Source: CAZMCH01 sp964564735 (GTDB lineage Bacteria; Poribacteria; DTPJ01). Taken from it: a stretch of 31,960 nucleotides of DNA. Shown in pieces: positions 7,957 through 17,047 of the stretch. The stretch lies in the NCBI GenBank assembly GCA_964564735.1, contig CAZMCH010000045.1, forward strand, positions 1 through 31,960, read 5' to 3'. Position 1 is the stretch's first letter. Every line of letters begins with the position of its first letter. The position numbers and the translations under genes are program-made. Below the pieces are notes generated by a model that was not told the origin of the DNA, did not search any database, and saw only the letters and a program-made list of their open reading frames with translations.

Positions 7957-9372
7957 TTATTTCGGGTTGTGATAATATACATCCCAACCCATGTATTTAT
8001 CAAATGCCTCGTATAGTGCATCTGCCTGAGATGATTTACTTATAGCGACATGATGTTCAAATCCGTTTTCGCAGATGAAACATAACAAATCCTGCAATTC
8101 ATCTATTTTCAAAACACCTCTTCCACCGAATGTATCAAGCGGGTCGTCTGTAAATTCACCTTCGCCAACATAAGCTAATATAGAACCTTCCACATCATTA
8201 GTCGAGATACGTGCAAATGTCATCGGTCCGGGTGTAACTCTCCCAACACATGCTCCATATGCGTTTTCTGCACCGACTGTTCCTGCGATAATGTCCTGAT
8301 ATACCATTTTTGGATCATCAAGCATACTTTTAGCCCAGTTGCTACAATGGAAAACGACAGCTTTATTGGGATCATTTCCGTAATTGTTATTCCAGTCAAC
8401 CAACGCGCTCGGAACGCCTGATGCAAGTTGTAACGCATACATACCAATAACACCGCAAACATCAACTTCACAACCACTAGGCATTAGATTTTCGCTCATC
8501 ATGCTCATAACTGCACATGGAACAATTCCATAATATTCTTCCATCGATGTCCAGCATTGAACTGCGCTTGCAACAAGTCGGTTTTCGCCCATCCATTCCT
8601 CTATAACAATTGCAAGCTTTGCCATTTTTTTCAGTGCCTGATCAGGAACACCTTGTGTATCAACATAGCAAGTTAGTCGGTCGAGCCTAGTTTTGATAAT
8701 TGAGTCATCATCTTTTATTTTTTCTGTGCGTCCAAATATCTCTGAAAGGTCGTTTGTTTCAACAGTAATACCAGATGCCTGAAGTAATTTTTCACTGAAT
8801 CTGACAGTATTAAATGCAGCAGGTCTTGCACCAATCGCACCAATTCTTGCATTTTTGAGACCATTAACAGCACGACAAACATTGGTGAACCAGTATAAAT
8901 CTTCTCTAAATTCCTCAGAGCAAGGCGCAATTGTGTGCATTTTGGTAAGTGAATACTTGATACCATATTGTTTTAAATTATTGCAGGCAGACATTTTTCC
9001 ACAGAAACTGTCTCTACGATTTGCAAGATTCATCGCACCAGCATCATCAGGAGTTGCCTGAACCAAAACAGGAACATCCAGACCTGACATCTTTATTGTG
9101 TTTGCGATACCCCTTTCATCACCAAAGTTTGGTAGTGTAACTAAAATGCCCTGAATTTTTTCTCTATTTCTTTTAAATAATTCTGCACATTTGATCGCAT
9201 CGTCAAGCGTCTCAACTGTGCCGAATTTTGTATCTTCTGTTGAAAGTGCAATAGCATCTATACCATCATCAGCCAAAACTTTTAGTATTTCTTTTCTTCC
9301 CTCATCAGCCAAATGATCAGGGAAAAAACCTCTATTGCCAATTATTACACCTAAAGTTACTTTCATATCCAT
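7957..9372 (-). CDS. L-fucose/L-arabinose isomerase-like protein
   Basis: This 471-residue protein resembles the L-fucose isomerase superfamily, which interconverts aldoses and ketoses with a divalent metal. The likely metal ligands are Glu302 (in GCEVDVCG) and Asp326 (in LVDWNNN), 24 residues apart as in L-fucose isomerase (Glu337/Asp361), plus His440 or His441 in FEHHVAIS. The region CWTSMEEYYGIVPC (273-286) is also typical. It is shorter than classical FucI (about 590), as in many fucose-isomerase-like proteins of unknown substrate. ATG at 9372 is preferred to the Met two codons later because AAGGAAG lies closer to it. That ribosome site overlaps the stop of the upstream oxidoreductase gene, 14 bases away, so the two are one operon. 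The substrate cannot be read from the sequence. Confidence 0.82.
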   Translation of the reverse strand: MDMKVTLGVIIGNRGFFPDHLADEGRKEILKVLADDGIDAIALSTEDTKFGTVETLDDAIKCAELFKRNREKIQGILVTLPNFGDERGIANTIKMSGLDVPVLVQATPDDAGAMNLANRRDSFCGKMSACNNLKQYGIKYSLTKMHTIAPCSEEFREDLYWFTNVCRAVNGLKNARIGAIGARPAAFNTVRFSEKLLQASGITVETNDLSEIFGRTEKIKDDDSIIKTRLDRLTCYVDTQGVPDQALKKMAKLAIVIEEWMGENRLVASAVQCWTSMEEYYGIVPCAVMSMMSENLMPSGCEVDVCGVIGMYALQLASGVPSALVDWNNNYGNDPNKAVVFHCSNWAKSMLDDPKMVYQDIIAGTVGAENAYGACVGRVTPGPMTFARISTNDVEGSILAYVGEGEFTDDPLDTFGGRGVLKIDELQDLLCFICENGFEHHVAISKSSQADALYEAFDKYMGWDVYYHNPK

Positions 9373-9386
9373 ATTATTTCACTTCC

Positions 9387-10388
9387 TTATAATAAACCTT
9401 CTTGTATCATTAAAGTTAATGGTGATTCTTTTTCTTCCAAAGGCAATCTGACACGTTTGCGTCGTCTTGACGATTCATAAATAGCCATGATTACCTCATG
9501 AGTTGCTCTACCTTGATAACCACTGGAACGGTGCAGTCGATTGTTCTCTATACTATCAACCAAATCCTCAACGGGACCTGATTCATATCTTACTTCGGGA
9601 ATAACCCATTCTCCTGCGCTTTGCCTATTTCTTAATCTGATACCCGGACCTCCGGGGACACCAAGCTCAATTTCGCCTTCTGTGCCATATAAGAAAATAT
9701 GATGATAGCCGGGTGCAGTATCATCACCAACTTCTATAATTCCACGAACATTATCAGCAAATTTCATATATCCCAAAGCGAATTGTTCAGAATCCAAACC
9801 ATATCTTTTTAGTTCACCTATTCTCTCAATTTGACCTACTACCCATTCAATTGGTGTGTCATTATGTATAAATCTCATCAAGTCAATAGTATGTGTAGCG
9901 TTATCTTTTAGATCACCTCCACCACAAAGGGCATAAATACGGAAAAGCGCACCAATAGCACCATCTTCTATTAGATTTTTTGCACAAACATAAGGAGCAT
10001 CAAATCTTAGTTGATGATCAATTGCCAATTTTACATTGTTTTCTTCACATGCTTTTATCGCTTCATCTGCCTGACCTAGATTTTCAGCCATAGGTTTTTC
10101 GCATAAAATACCTTTTACGCCTCTTTTTGCTGCTTCAATAGTTATTTCTGCATGTGTTTTAGGCCATGTGCATATACTAACTATATCAGGCTTCTCTTTT
10201 TCAAGCATTTCAATATAGTTTATATATGTTTTTTGAACATTATATTCTTCTGCAAATTTTTTCATATTGTCTTCGCTGACATCGGCGATTGCAACTATTT
10301 CTGTTAATGGAAAATCTCTATACCAATTTGCGTGCATACGAGATATTCCACCACATCCAATAACACCGACTCTGTAAATTCCATCCAT
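9387..10388 (-). CDS. Gfo/Idh/MocA-family NAD(P)-dependent oxidoreductase
   Basis: This 333-residue sugar or cyclitol dehydrogenase has an N-terminal Rossmann fold with GVIGCGGISRMHA (8-20), the CEKP motif (96-99, catalytic-site Lys98) and the His/Asp pair in NATHTIDL (His166, Asp169). The family oxidises or reduces a sugar hydroxyl, usually in catabolism or sugar interconversion. It is the first gene of a minus-strand operon with the isomerase-like gene, so the two may act on one sugar. A strong promoter lies upstream (10462-10490) and AGGAGGCAATG-type spacing supports the ATG at 10388. The exact substrate is unknown. Confidence 0.88.
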   Translation of the reverse strand: MDGIYRVGVIGCGGISRMHANWYRDFPLTEIVAIADVSEDNMKKFAEEYNVQKTYINYIEMLEKEKPDIVSICTWPKTHAEITIEAAKRGVKGILCEKPMAENLGQADEAIKACEENNVKLAIDHQLRFDAPYVCAKNLIEDGAIGALFRIYALCGGGDLKDNATHTIDLMRFIHNDTPIEWVVGQIERIGELKRYGLDSEQFALGYMKFADNVRGIIEVGDDTAPGYHHIFLYGTEGEIELGVPGGPGIRLRNRQSAGEWVIPEVRYESGPVEDLVDSIENNRLHRSSGYQGRATHEVIMAIYESSRRRKRVRLPLEEKESPLTLMIQEGLL

Positions 10389-10461
10389 TCATTGCCTCCT
10401 AACAAAATCTTGCATTATATTACATACCTTATAGCAATTTCATAAGTATTATCAGAATACC

Positions 10462-10490
10462 ATAATATACTTCACAATCATTTTTGTCAA
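10462..10490 (-). promoter_or_regulatory. Sigma70-type promoter for the sugar operon
   Basis: On the minus strand TTGACA (complement of 10485-10490) and TATTAT (complement of 10462-10467) are separated by exactly 17 bases. It matches 11 of 12 consensus positions. It would start transcription near 10455, about 65 bases before the oxidoreductase ATG. Confidence 0.75.
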
Positions 10491-10543
10491 GAGTCATCTA
10501 AACCGTATTATATTATGGAATTTCCAATATGCCTGAAAACAGC

Positions 10544-10572
10544 TTGCTTTTATAATAGCTATACATTATAAT
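10544..10572 (+). promoter_or_regulatory. Sigma70-type promoter for truA
   Basis: TTGCTT (10544-10549) and a perfect TATAAT (10567-10572) are 17 bases apart, on the plus strand. It is back to back with the sugar-operon promoter about 55 bases away and would give a roughly 90-base leader before truA. Confidence 0.6.
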
Positions 10573-10671
10573 AATTTAATATCTTTAATGTAATATAAAT
10601 CAAGTGTTTACAATAAAAATCATCCAAATTTCTGATCTTTTAAGAATAAATATAGAGATAAAAAAATATAC

Positions 10672-11499
10672 ATGCGCAATATTAAATTGATAATAGAATA
10701 TGATGGTACAAATTATCTTGGGTGGCAAATACAACCCAAAGGGGAAACAATACAGGGCGTTATAGAATCTAATTTGTCTAAAATCATTAAATCTGATGTA
10801 AATATCATAGGTTCTGGAAGGACAGACGCAGGCGTTCATGCACTTGGTCAAGTAGCAAATTTCGAAACAGAATCAAAAATGACGCCTGATGAATTTAAAA
10901 AAGCTTTAAATAGCCTATTACCAAGAGATATTGTGATAAAACATGCAGAAGAAGTTAATATAGATTTTAATTCACGTTTTGATGCAATAAGCAGAACCTA
11001 TGAATATGCAATACTAAATAGCAAAACACCGTTGGCATTTCTGCGAAGATATACTTATATGCTATCAAAACAAATTGATGTTAACCTAATGAATGAGGCA
11101 TGTAAATTTCTGGCTGGTATGCACGATTTCACATCATTTGCATTAACTGGCGATCCTGTAAATAGTTATGTGCGAAACATCATTAATATAGAATGTAGAT
11201 TACTGGACAAATTATCAGATACAGGCTGGTGGTTGACAAATATTGTTAAAGAGCAAAATATAATCCTTCTTCGTATAAAGGCTAACGCATTTCTTAGAGG
11301 CATGGTTAGAACAATTGCAGGCACGTTGCTTGAAGTGGGTATTGGCAAAATCTCTCCATCAAAAGTGAAGGAAATTCTTGATGCTAAAAACAGGTCTTGT
11401 GCTGGAAGGAGTTTGCCTCCATACGGACTTTGTCTTGTTAATGTAGAATATGATAATAAAATTATTGAAAATAATAGATTAGATAAAGAATCCTATTAA
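10672..11499 (+). CDS. truA: tRNA pseudouridine(38-40) synthase TruA
   Basis: TruA isomerises uridines 38-40 in the anticodon stem-loop of many tRNAs. The 275-residue length is normal. The N-terminal IIEYDGTNYLGWQIQP is the family opening, and the catalytic aspartate is Asp52 in GSGRTDAGVHA (47-57). Later family blocks include SRTYEY, the MHDFTSF region and FLRGMVR near residue 210. The ATG at 10672 has only a weak ribosome site (GAG about 12 bases upstream), but it starts directly at the first conserved strand. The gene stands alone behind its own promoter. Confidence 0.96.
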   Translation: MRNIKLIIEYDGTNYLGWQIQPKGETIQGVIESNLSKIIKSDVNIIGSGRTDAGVHALGQVANFETESKMTPDEFKKALNSLLPRDIVIKHAEEVNIDFNSRFDAISRTYEYAILNSKTPLAFLRRYTYMLSKQIDVNLMNEACKFLAGMHDFTSFALTGDPVNSYVRNIINIECRLLDKLSDTGWWLTNIVKEQNIILLRIKANAFLRGMVRTIAGTLLEVGIGKISPSKVKEILDAKNRSCAGRSLPPYGLCLVNVEYDNKIIENNRLDKESY

Positions 11500-11546
11500 C
11501 TTAATATAAAAAAGAGGTAGAGCAAACAATTTGGCGGAGATATTAT

Positions 11547-11842
11547 ATGAATCAATGCTACTATTGTAATAAAGACATAAAAAATCTTGATTTCTGATCT
11601 GTATGTTCAAAACCTCTTGTCTCTTGCCCTAAATGTGGAAAATATTTAATCTCATTTACAAATTTCTGTAATCAATGCCAAGAATTAGTTTTTTCTGTGA
11701 TATAGAAATTCTTGAATATAATCATTCAAATTCTGCTAAAATAATGGAATTTGATATTAACAATATCAAAGAAAAGAACCTATCAAATACTCCAAATAAT
11801 ATTGTATTCTTAACATGGATTTATTTAATTTTTTATATCTGA
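11547..11842 (+). pseudogene. Disrupted small zinc-ribbon protein
   Basis: After a good ribosome site (GGCGGAG, 11533-11539) an ATG at 11547 opens a frame reading MNQCYYCNKDIKNLDF, then TGA (11595-11597), then SVCSKPLVSCPKCGKYL and FCNQCQELVF up to TAG at 11703. The Cys-x2-Cys pairs are those of a multi-ribbon zinc protein. The TGA falls exactly where a Cys is expected (F-C-x2-C), one base from TGT/TGC. At the T6 run (11689-11694) a -1 shift opens about 50 more codons to TGA at 11840, ending in a hydrophobic stretch (IVFLTWIYLIFYI) like a membrane anchor. Two lesions suggest a decaying gene rather than a recoded one. The rest of 11500-11869 holds only the ribosome site of the next gene. Confidence 0.6.
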
Positions 11843-11869
11843 AACTACAAAAAGGAGTGCAAAAATTTA

Positions 11870-12991
11870 ATGAAAGGTAAGCCAATTATTCCGCCAGTTG
11901 TTTTTTCTGCAACCTATGAATTTGATAGCACTGATGATCTTGTTGATGTCGTCATAAACAGAAACGGCTTTATATATTCTCGTTGGGATAATCCAACAGT
12001 ATGTGAAGCAGAACAAATGCTTGCTCAAATTGAAGGCTATGAAAACGCACTAGGATTTAGCTCTGGTATGGGGGCAATTACTACTTCTATACTTGCATTT
12101 ATTAATGAAAATAGTCGTGTATTAACAATCAGAGAAACTTATGGAGGCACGTATGCCTTTATTAATAAGTTACTTCGCAGGCTTGGTATCGAAACGGTTG
12201 ATATTGGATGTGATGAGATTAGTCTTTTTTATGATATGCTTAATAAAGGCGCAGATATATTATTTTTGGAAACCCCAACAAATCCCCTTTTAAGGGTGAT
12301 TGACGTTAAACCTTTGGCTGATGAGGCACACAAAGCAGGTGCGATAGTCATGCTTGATTCGACATTTGCTTCACCTATTAATCAGAGACCTATAGAATTG
12401 GGCGTTGATGTTACTATCCACAGCGCAACAAAGTATCTTGGCGGACATCATGATATTACAGCAGGATTTGCATGTTGCAATGAAGACCATTTTAAGAAAA
12501 TATGGGAATGTAGGAGAATTATGGGATCAGTTCTTGATCCGATGACAGCATTTCTGGCAAGACGGGGCATGAAAACTCTAAAATTAAGGGTAGAAAAACA
12601 AAATGAAAATGCGATGGCAGTTGCAAAATTTCTTGAAAGTGATGACAGAATCAGTGTTGTAAATTATCCGGGTTTGCCATCACATCCTGATTATAAGGTC
12701 GCTTGCAGACAAATGAGCGGATTTGGCGGGATGTTGAGTTTTGAATTAAAGGCAGACTATGAAGGCACAAAGCGATTTATGGACAATTTGAAGGTCATAA
12801 AACTTGCCACAAGTCTTGGCGGAGTAACAACACTTGCAACACAACCGATTACAAATACACATGCAGGGCTTTCTGCAGAGGAAAGGAAAAAATCAGGTAT
12901 TAGCGAAAGCCTTGTAAGAATATCTGTCGGTATTGAGGAGCCTATTGAAATTATTAACGATATAAAACAATCATTGGATAAAGTCTTTTAA
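11870..12991 (+). CDS. Cys/Met-metabolism PLP-dependent enzyme (cystathionine gamma-synthase/lyase family)
   Basis: This 373-residue fold-type I PLP enzyme carries the family blocks PPVVFSATYEF (8-18), YSRWDNPT, FSSGMGAI, LETPTNPLLRVID and the PLP-binding SATKYLGGH with the Schiff-base Lys188. Members act as cystathionine synthase, cystathionine lyase, methionine gamma-lyase or O-acylhomoserine sulfhydrylase. Sequence by eye cannot choose, and no methionine or cysteine genes are adjacent. The N-terminus is a little short for the family. The ATG at 11870 is 12 bases after GGAG, longer than ideal, but no better start exists in frame. Confidence 0.88.
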   Translation: MKGKPIIPPVVFSATYEFDSTDDLVDVVINRNGFIYSRWDNPTVCEAEQMLAQIEGYENALGFSSGMGAITTSILAFINENSRVLTIRETYGGTYAFINKLLRRLGIETVDIGCDEISLFYDMLNKGADILFLETPTNPLLRVIDVKPLADEAHKAGAIVMLDSTFASPINQRPIELGVDVTIHSATKYLGGHHDITAGFACCNEDHFKKIWECRRIMGSVLDPMTAFLARRGMKTLKLRVEKQNENAMAVAKFLESDDRISVVNYPGLPSHPDYKVACRQMSGFGGMLSFELKADYEGTKRFMDNLKVIKLATSLGGVTTLATQPITNTHAGLSAEERKKSGISESLVRISVGIEEPIEIINDIKQSLDKVF

Positions 12992-13012
12992 GAAAAAATA
13001 ATTGGTATCTGC

Positions 13013-13041
13013 TTGATCTACTTTTGAGTTTGGTATATAAT
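13013..13041 (+). promoter_or_regulatory. Sigma70-type promoter for the glycosyltransferase gene
   Basis: TTGATC (13013-13018) and a perfect TATAAT (13036-13041) are 17 bases apart. Transcription would start near 13048, about 45 bases before the TTG start codon, giving this gene pair its own promoter. Confidence 0.6.
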
Positions 13042-13093
13042 GTTTTACCATTGGATTTAATGATGATGTTAAACTTCATGAAAGGATATAATC

Positions 13094-13801
13094 TTGCCAT
13101 ACTCTACCTTATCAATTGTAATGCCAGTTTATAATGAAATTGATACCATAAATGAAGTATTTGAACGTGTTCGCAATGTTGATGTAGGCATGGATAAGGA
13201 AATAATCTTGATTGATGACTGCTCAAAAGATGGGACACGTGAAATCCTAAAGGATATTGCTGATAAATCAATCCCAGGTGTAAAGGTCATATTCCACGAA
13301 ACCAATTGCGGAAAAGGCTCTGCTCTAAGAACTGGATTTGAGCATGTAACAGGAGATATAATGCTTATTCAGGATGCGGATCTTGAGTATGATCCTAGCG
13401 AATATCCAAAGCTTATTAAGCCGATCCTTGATGGAAAAGCCGATGTTGTCTATGGATCAAGATTTCTTGGACGCAAACGCCCAGAGGGCATGGCTTTTGG
13501 AAACTTCATGGCAAATAAGTTTTTGACAGCTATATCCAATATTCTGACAGGATTTAGTATTACAGATATGGAAACATGCTATAAAGTCATTAAGACTTCA
13601 ATATTAAAAGAGATGAATTTCGTATCTGAAAGATTCAGTATTGAACCAGAAATCACTGCAAAACTTGCCAAAAAGAAAGTAAAGTTAATAGAAGTTCCTA
13701 TTACATATCTTGGACGCGCTCATAATGAAGGAAAAAAGATAAACTGGAAAGACGGTTTTTCCGCAATATATCATATTTTTAAGTTTAGGTTTGAAAAATA
13801 G
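13094..13801 (+). CDS. Family 2 glycosyltransferase (polyprenyl-phosphate sugar synthase type)
   Basis: This 235-residue GT-A enzyme opens with LSIVMPVYNE (6-15), has Asp-Asp at 41-42 (LIDDCSKDGT) and the metal-binding DAD at 94-96 (IQDADLEYDP). It continues with VYGSRFLG and DMETCYKVI. The blocks and short length without C-terminal membrane helices fit the DPM1/dolichyl-phosphate-mannose-synthase-like group, which moves a sugar from a nucleotide donor to a polyprenyl phosphate. The start is TTG: AAAGGA lies seven bases upstream, and the first ATG (codon 10) would cut the nucleotide-binding strand. It is followed five bases later by the DUF2207 gene, so the two are probably cotranscribed. Confidence 0.88.
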   Translation: MPYSTLSIVMPVYNEIDTINEVFERVRNVDVGMDKEIILIDDCSKDGTREILKDIADKSIPGVKVIFHETNCGKGSALRTGFEHVTGDIMLIQDADLEYDPSEYPKLIKPILDGKADVVYGSRFLGRKRPEGMAFGNFMANKFLTAISNILTGFSITDMETCYKVIKTSILKEMNFVSERFSIEPEITAKLAKKKVKLIEVPITYLGRAHNEGKKINWKDGFSAIYHIFKFRFEK

Positions 13802-13806
13802 CATTA

Positions 13807-15384
13807 ATGACTGATTATAGCTGTAACAATAATACTAAAATTGTAATAGGTATTATAATAACATTTATTATATGCCTCAACTTTGCGAGTCTGTCCTATG
13901 CAAAACAATGGCATTATTCAGAATGGATAACTGACATTACTATTCATAGTGATTCTACATTTACGGTTCGTGAGATTCAAAGAGTTGAGGATTTTGAGTC
14001 TGCCAGTTTCCTCAAACGTAATATTGCGCTAGAAGGATTAAACAAAATAACAAATGTAGCAATCTATAATGAAAATGGTATACCTCTAAATGATGATGAA
14101 ACAGATATACAACATAATGCTGATAAAGTCCGAATTAAGATAACACCAAAAGAAAAAAAGAAAAAAGATGCTTGGATAATTGAATATATCGTTCATGGTG
14201 GCATAAAGTTTCAAGACGATTATAATGAATTGCAATGGGATGTCTTTCCTTCTGATAAACAAGCCTTTGTAGATAAAGTTACTGTATTTATTAATCTACC
14301 GCAAGAGATTCCAAATGAAAAGATTACGCAAGCACTATTAATCAAAAGTTTTGGTATGGAAATTGAATCACCAGATTATTCTGTCATTAGTGGAGGCGTA
14401 TTAAAATATTGGGCAGAAGATATTAACTCTCGTGATAATATTACAGTCACTGCTGTTTTTCCAAAAGGAATACTTAAAGAAGATAGATGGCGTGCTTTTG
14501 GGCCTTATCTATGGTTTATTTTACCAATATTCATTTTGATAGCCATGTTTTCAAAGTGGTGGTTGACAACACAAAATCCTGAATCCAAAAGACGAGTTAT
14601 CCCACACTCTAATCCTCCTGAAGATTTGTCTCCTTCTGCATTATCCGCATTAATTAACAATAAATTGGATATAAAAGAGATAATTGCCACTATTATAGAC
14701 TTAGCAAATCAGGGATACATAAAAGTTGTTGAAAAAGAAGAAGAAAATATACTGACTTCATATAAACATTCGCTTTATAAAACTATGGATTATGAAGATA
14801 TGCCAGAATTAAAAGATCATGAAAGGCTACTTATGAATCATATATTTGCTGGAAATGATGTAGTATCATTACAAGACTTAAAAAATATGATTAGCCGAAA
14901 TATTAATAGAATAAATAGAGCGGTTTGGAATGAGTTAATAAAACTAAAGTATATAAATGGAAGTCCCAGAAATACAAAGAAGCGATATATAATAATTGGC
15001 ATATTATTTATTATTGTTGGTCTGATTACATTCTTATCATCATCAAATGCAGGATTAGCTATATCTCTATCGGGAGTTATTATAGTCATTTTTGGTCGCA
15101 AAATCTCTCCAATCACCAATAAAGGATTTGAGGCTCAGAGATTTGCGCTTGGTTTCAAAAAGCATCTACTTATAAAAAACAAAGCAAAAATTATTGATGA
15201 TATAGAAATGTTCTTAGAATATTTACCTTATGCAATAATTTTTGGAATAGAAAAAGACTTGGCTATGTCATTTACGCATGATAAAAAATCTATGCCCGAA
15301 TGGTATTACCAATCGAAAAACAAGACAATTTCGGATGTTATGGAATTTATTGATGCTCTTTTGCCGGCAATCAAAGGCTACTAA
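13807..15384 (+). CDS. DUF2207 (YciQ-like) predicted membrane protein
   Basis: This 525-residue membrane protein has a signal or anchor segment (about 12-32), a large extracytoplasmic beta-rich domain (35-225, ending ITVTAVFPKGIL), one membrane helix (233-253) and a cytoplasmic helical domain. Near 393-430 come two close hydrophobic segments, then the C-terminal block with LEYLPYAIIFGIEK and PEWYY that I associate with DUF2207. No biochemical function is established for the family. No ribosome site is convincing, so the five-base gap after the glycosyltransferase stop suggests translational coupling. Its pairing with a polyprenyl-sugar transferase hints at an envelope role, which is only inference. 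Confidence 0.8.
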   Translation: MTDYSCNNNTKIVIGIIITFIICLNFASLSYAKQWHYSEWITDITIHSDSTFTVREIQRVEDFESASFLKRNIALEGLNKITNVAIYNENGIPLNDDETDIQHNADKVRIKITPKEKKKKDAWIIEYIVHGGIKFQDDYNELQWDVFPSDKQAFVDKVTVFINLPQEIPNEKITQALLIKSFGMEIESPDYSVISGGVLKYWAEDINSRDNITVTAVFPKGILKEDRWRAFGPYLWFILPIFILIAMFSKWWLTTQNPESKRRVIPHSNPPEDLSPSALSALINNKLDIKEIIATIIDLANQGYIKVVEKEEENILTSYKHSLYKTMDYEDMPELKDHERLLMNHIFAGNDVVSLQDLKNMISRNINRINRAVWNELIKLKYINGSPRNTKKRYIIIGILFIIVGLITFLSSSNAGLAISLSGVIIVIFGRKISPITNKGFEAQRFALGFKKHLLIKNKAKIIDDIEMFLEYLPYAIIFGIEKDLAMSFTHDKKSMPEWYYQSKNKTISDVMEFIDALLPAIKGY

Positions 15385-15462
15385 AATTAAAAGCCAGTTG
15401 AGACATAGCCATAAATAAAACATTTCATACTTAATGGGCGATAGAAGTTTTAAATATCTCTT

Positions 15463-17034
15463 TTATTCGTTTGTTAATTTATGAGGAGGTTCATATATAC
15501 AAAGATAAGGTTCATAAGGGGAAATACTTGCTACCTGATCGCCTTTCCATTTCAGGCTATATGTTTTTCCACTTGGCATAACCTCAGTGCTGGTTCGTTC
15601 TGGCAGGTTATAAGTCAGAACGATTTCTGAATTCGGCGAGATTTCATCTTTTGGTGCGTGTATCCATGAACCGATGCGCATTTTTGGGCAATCTCGCCCA
15701 TCAATTGTTATGTGAATGGAATCATCAGATACCCATGATGGTATCTGGAGCATCACATTGTCTTTTACTTTTGGGATAATAGTTATTTTTGCAGATTCTT
15801 TACGTTCCGATTTTATCGTAGCCAAAGAGCCTGCATAATCAAGACTCAGATTGATGGTCAAACCGAATGGACTTCTTGTTACAATAGAATTATAGACATC
15901 AATTTCAGTATGAAGCACCGCCGCAAGCACGTCTAAAATTGAACCTTTGCTGTATGGTCTGCCATGAACTCCCCAAGCCCCTAGCCTTCTGTTTCTTGCA
16001 TTATCATCAATATTGCCAAAGCTTTCCATATCGCTTTCTATAATTTGTGCAGGCAAGATACGTGATCGCATTAATCTTTCTACATCATCCATAAATTGCG
16101 TATAACCACAGCGCAGAGCAAGCCATAGCCCTAGTTGAACGACATCTCCACAACTTGCGGTCTCTGCAACTGGATCGCCATCTTCATTAGGAAATCTAGT
16201 CTTTCCGAGATCATGAGGCGTCCATCCTGATTCTGATATATTATGCTTCCAAAGTGAATTTTGATATGTTTCCGCTACTGCGTCAACATACTCCCATTTG
16301 TGAGTTAAAAAACCAAAAAGAAGCAATCCCCGTAATGTCCCAAGATATGAGTGATTATGACCGACATTATCAGGCGATATAAGTTCCTGACGAACAGAAC
16401 CATCAAGATTGACTGTATTATTTAGATGGTGTTGAGCTATTCGTTCTGCCATATTGATAGCTAACTCATCGCCAGTAGCTTCATAAAACCAGATGATACC
16501 CTCAAGGCTTCGCCCACTGTTGGCTGTCCCATCAAACCATTTTCCCTCAGGCTGATCATGGCAAGGGTCATCAGAAAGGATAACTTTGCCATAAGATTCA
16601 AGTAAAGTATAATCAAATCTGCCATCAGAACGAAAGCATTTATCCATAGTCATTAAAAGACGATGACCTGCCTGTCTTGCCCAATCGCTGTTTCGGAATC
16701 TGACTAGGGCGTTGAATGCTATCATAGCTTCTCTGAAATTATGTGGATTTATCCTTGCACTATCCTTAAGCCATGAAATATTGGGATTATTCATCAGAAG
16801 TCCGTCAGGATTATCTGTTAGCACTTTCAGATTGTTCAACATGGCTTCTTCTATATAATCAGGAATAACAAAACCGATCGCTTCCTCAAGGCGCAATATA
16901 GCATCCCACCAACGACCCGTATCATGTGCAACCTCGTAGCCTCCTGTTGGCATAAAGTCTTTCTCTGGATCAAGCCATGCAAGACAACATTTTCCACCTA
17001 ATTCCATTGATTCTTTTAATGATAGATTTGACAT
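15463..17034 (-). CDS. Six-hairpin glycosidase-like protein
   Basis: This 523-residue protein has an (alpha/alpha) barrel pattern over about 1-380: repeated helix pairs rich in aromatics, such as DTGRWWDAILRLEEAIG, WFDGTANSGRSLEGIIWFYEATGD and GHNHSYLGTLRGLLLFGFLTH. A C-terminal beta-sandwich follows (about 385-520). This suits the six-hairpin superfamily and recalls GH127 (DUF1680) enzymes. The GH127 zinc-cysteine centre is not clearly kept: ETASCGDV (291-298) sits near the right place, but the later Cys-Cys pair is absent. Activity is therefore unassigned, and no signal peptide is seen. It starts 13 bases after the last efflux permease gene, and its AGAGGA ribosome site overlaps that stop, so it is the tail gene of the efflux operon. 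Confidence 0.68.
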   Translation of the reverse strand: MSNLSLKESMELGGKCCLAWLDPEKDFMPTGGYEVAHDTGRWWDAILRLEEAIGFVIPDYIEEAMLNNLKVLTDNPDGLLMNNPNISWLKDSARINPHNFREAMIAFNALVRFRNSDWARQAGHRLLMTMDKCFRSDGRFDYTLLESYGKVILSDDPCHDQPEGKWFDGTANSGRSLEGIIWFYEATGDELAINMAERIAQHHLNNTVNLDGSVRQELISPDNVGHNHSYLGTLRGLLLFGFLTHKWEYVDAVAETYQNSLWKHNISESGWTPHDLGKTRFPNEDGDPVAETASCGDVVQLGLWLALRCGYTQFMDDVERLMRSRILPAQIIESDMESFGNIDDNARNRRLGAWGVHGRPYSKGSILDVLAAVLHTEIDVYNSIVTRSPFGLTINLSLDYAGSLATIKSERKESAKITIIPKVKDNVMLQIPSWVSDDSIHITIDGRDCPKMRIGSWIHAPKDEISPNSEIVLTYNLPERTSTEVMPSGKTYSLKWKGDQVASISPYEPYLCIYEPPHKLTNE

Positions 17035-17047
17035 TTAATAAATCCTC

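Noticed and set aside
11595..11597. TGA read as selenocysteine
   Set aside because: No convincing hairpin follows directly, TGA is a plain stop in several genes here (for example at 17048, 19521 and 22183), and the same gene has a second lesion. Kept only as a low-probability alternative.
15385..15462. Terminator search between the convergent DUF2207 and glycosidase-like genes
   Set aside because: No stem with a T-run is visible in these 78 bases.
15463..17034. Firm GH127 beta-L-arabinofuranosidase call
   Set aside because: The Cys-rich zinc and nucleophile motifs are not recognisable; only the overall six-hairpin pattern is supported.
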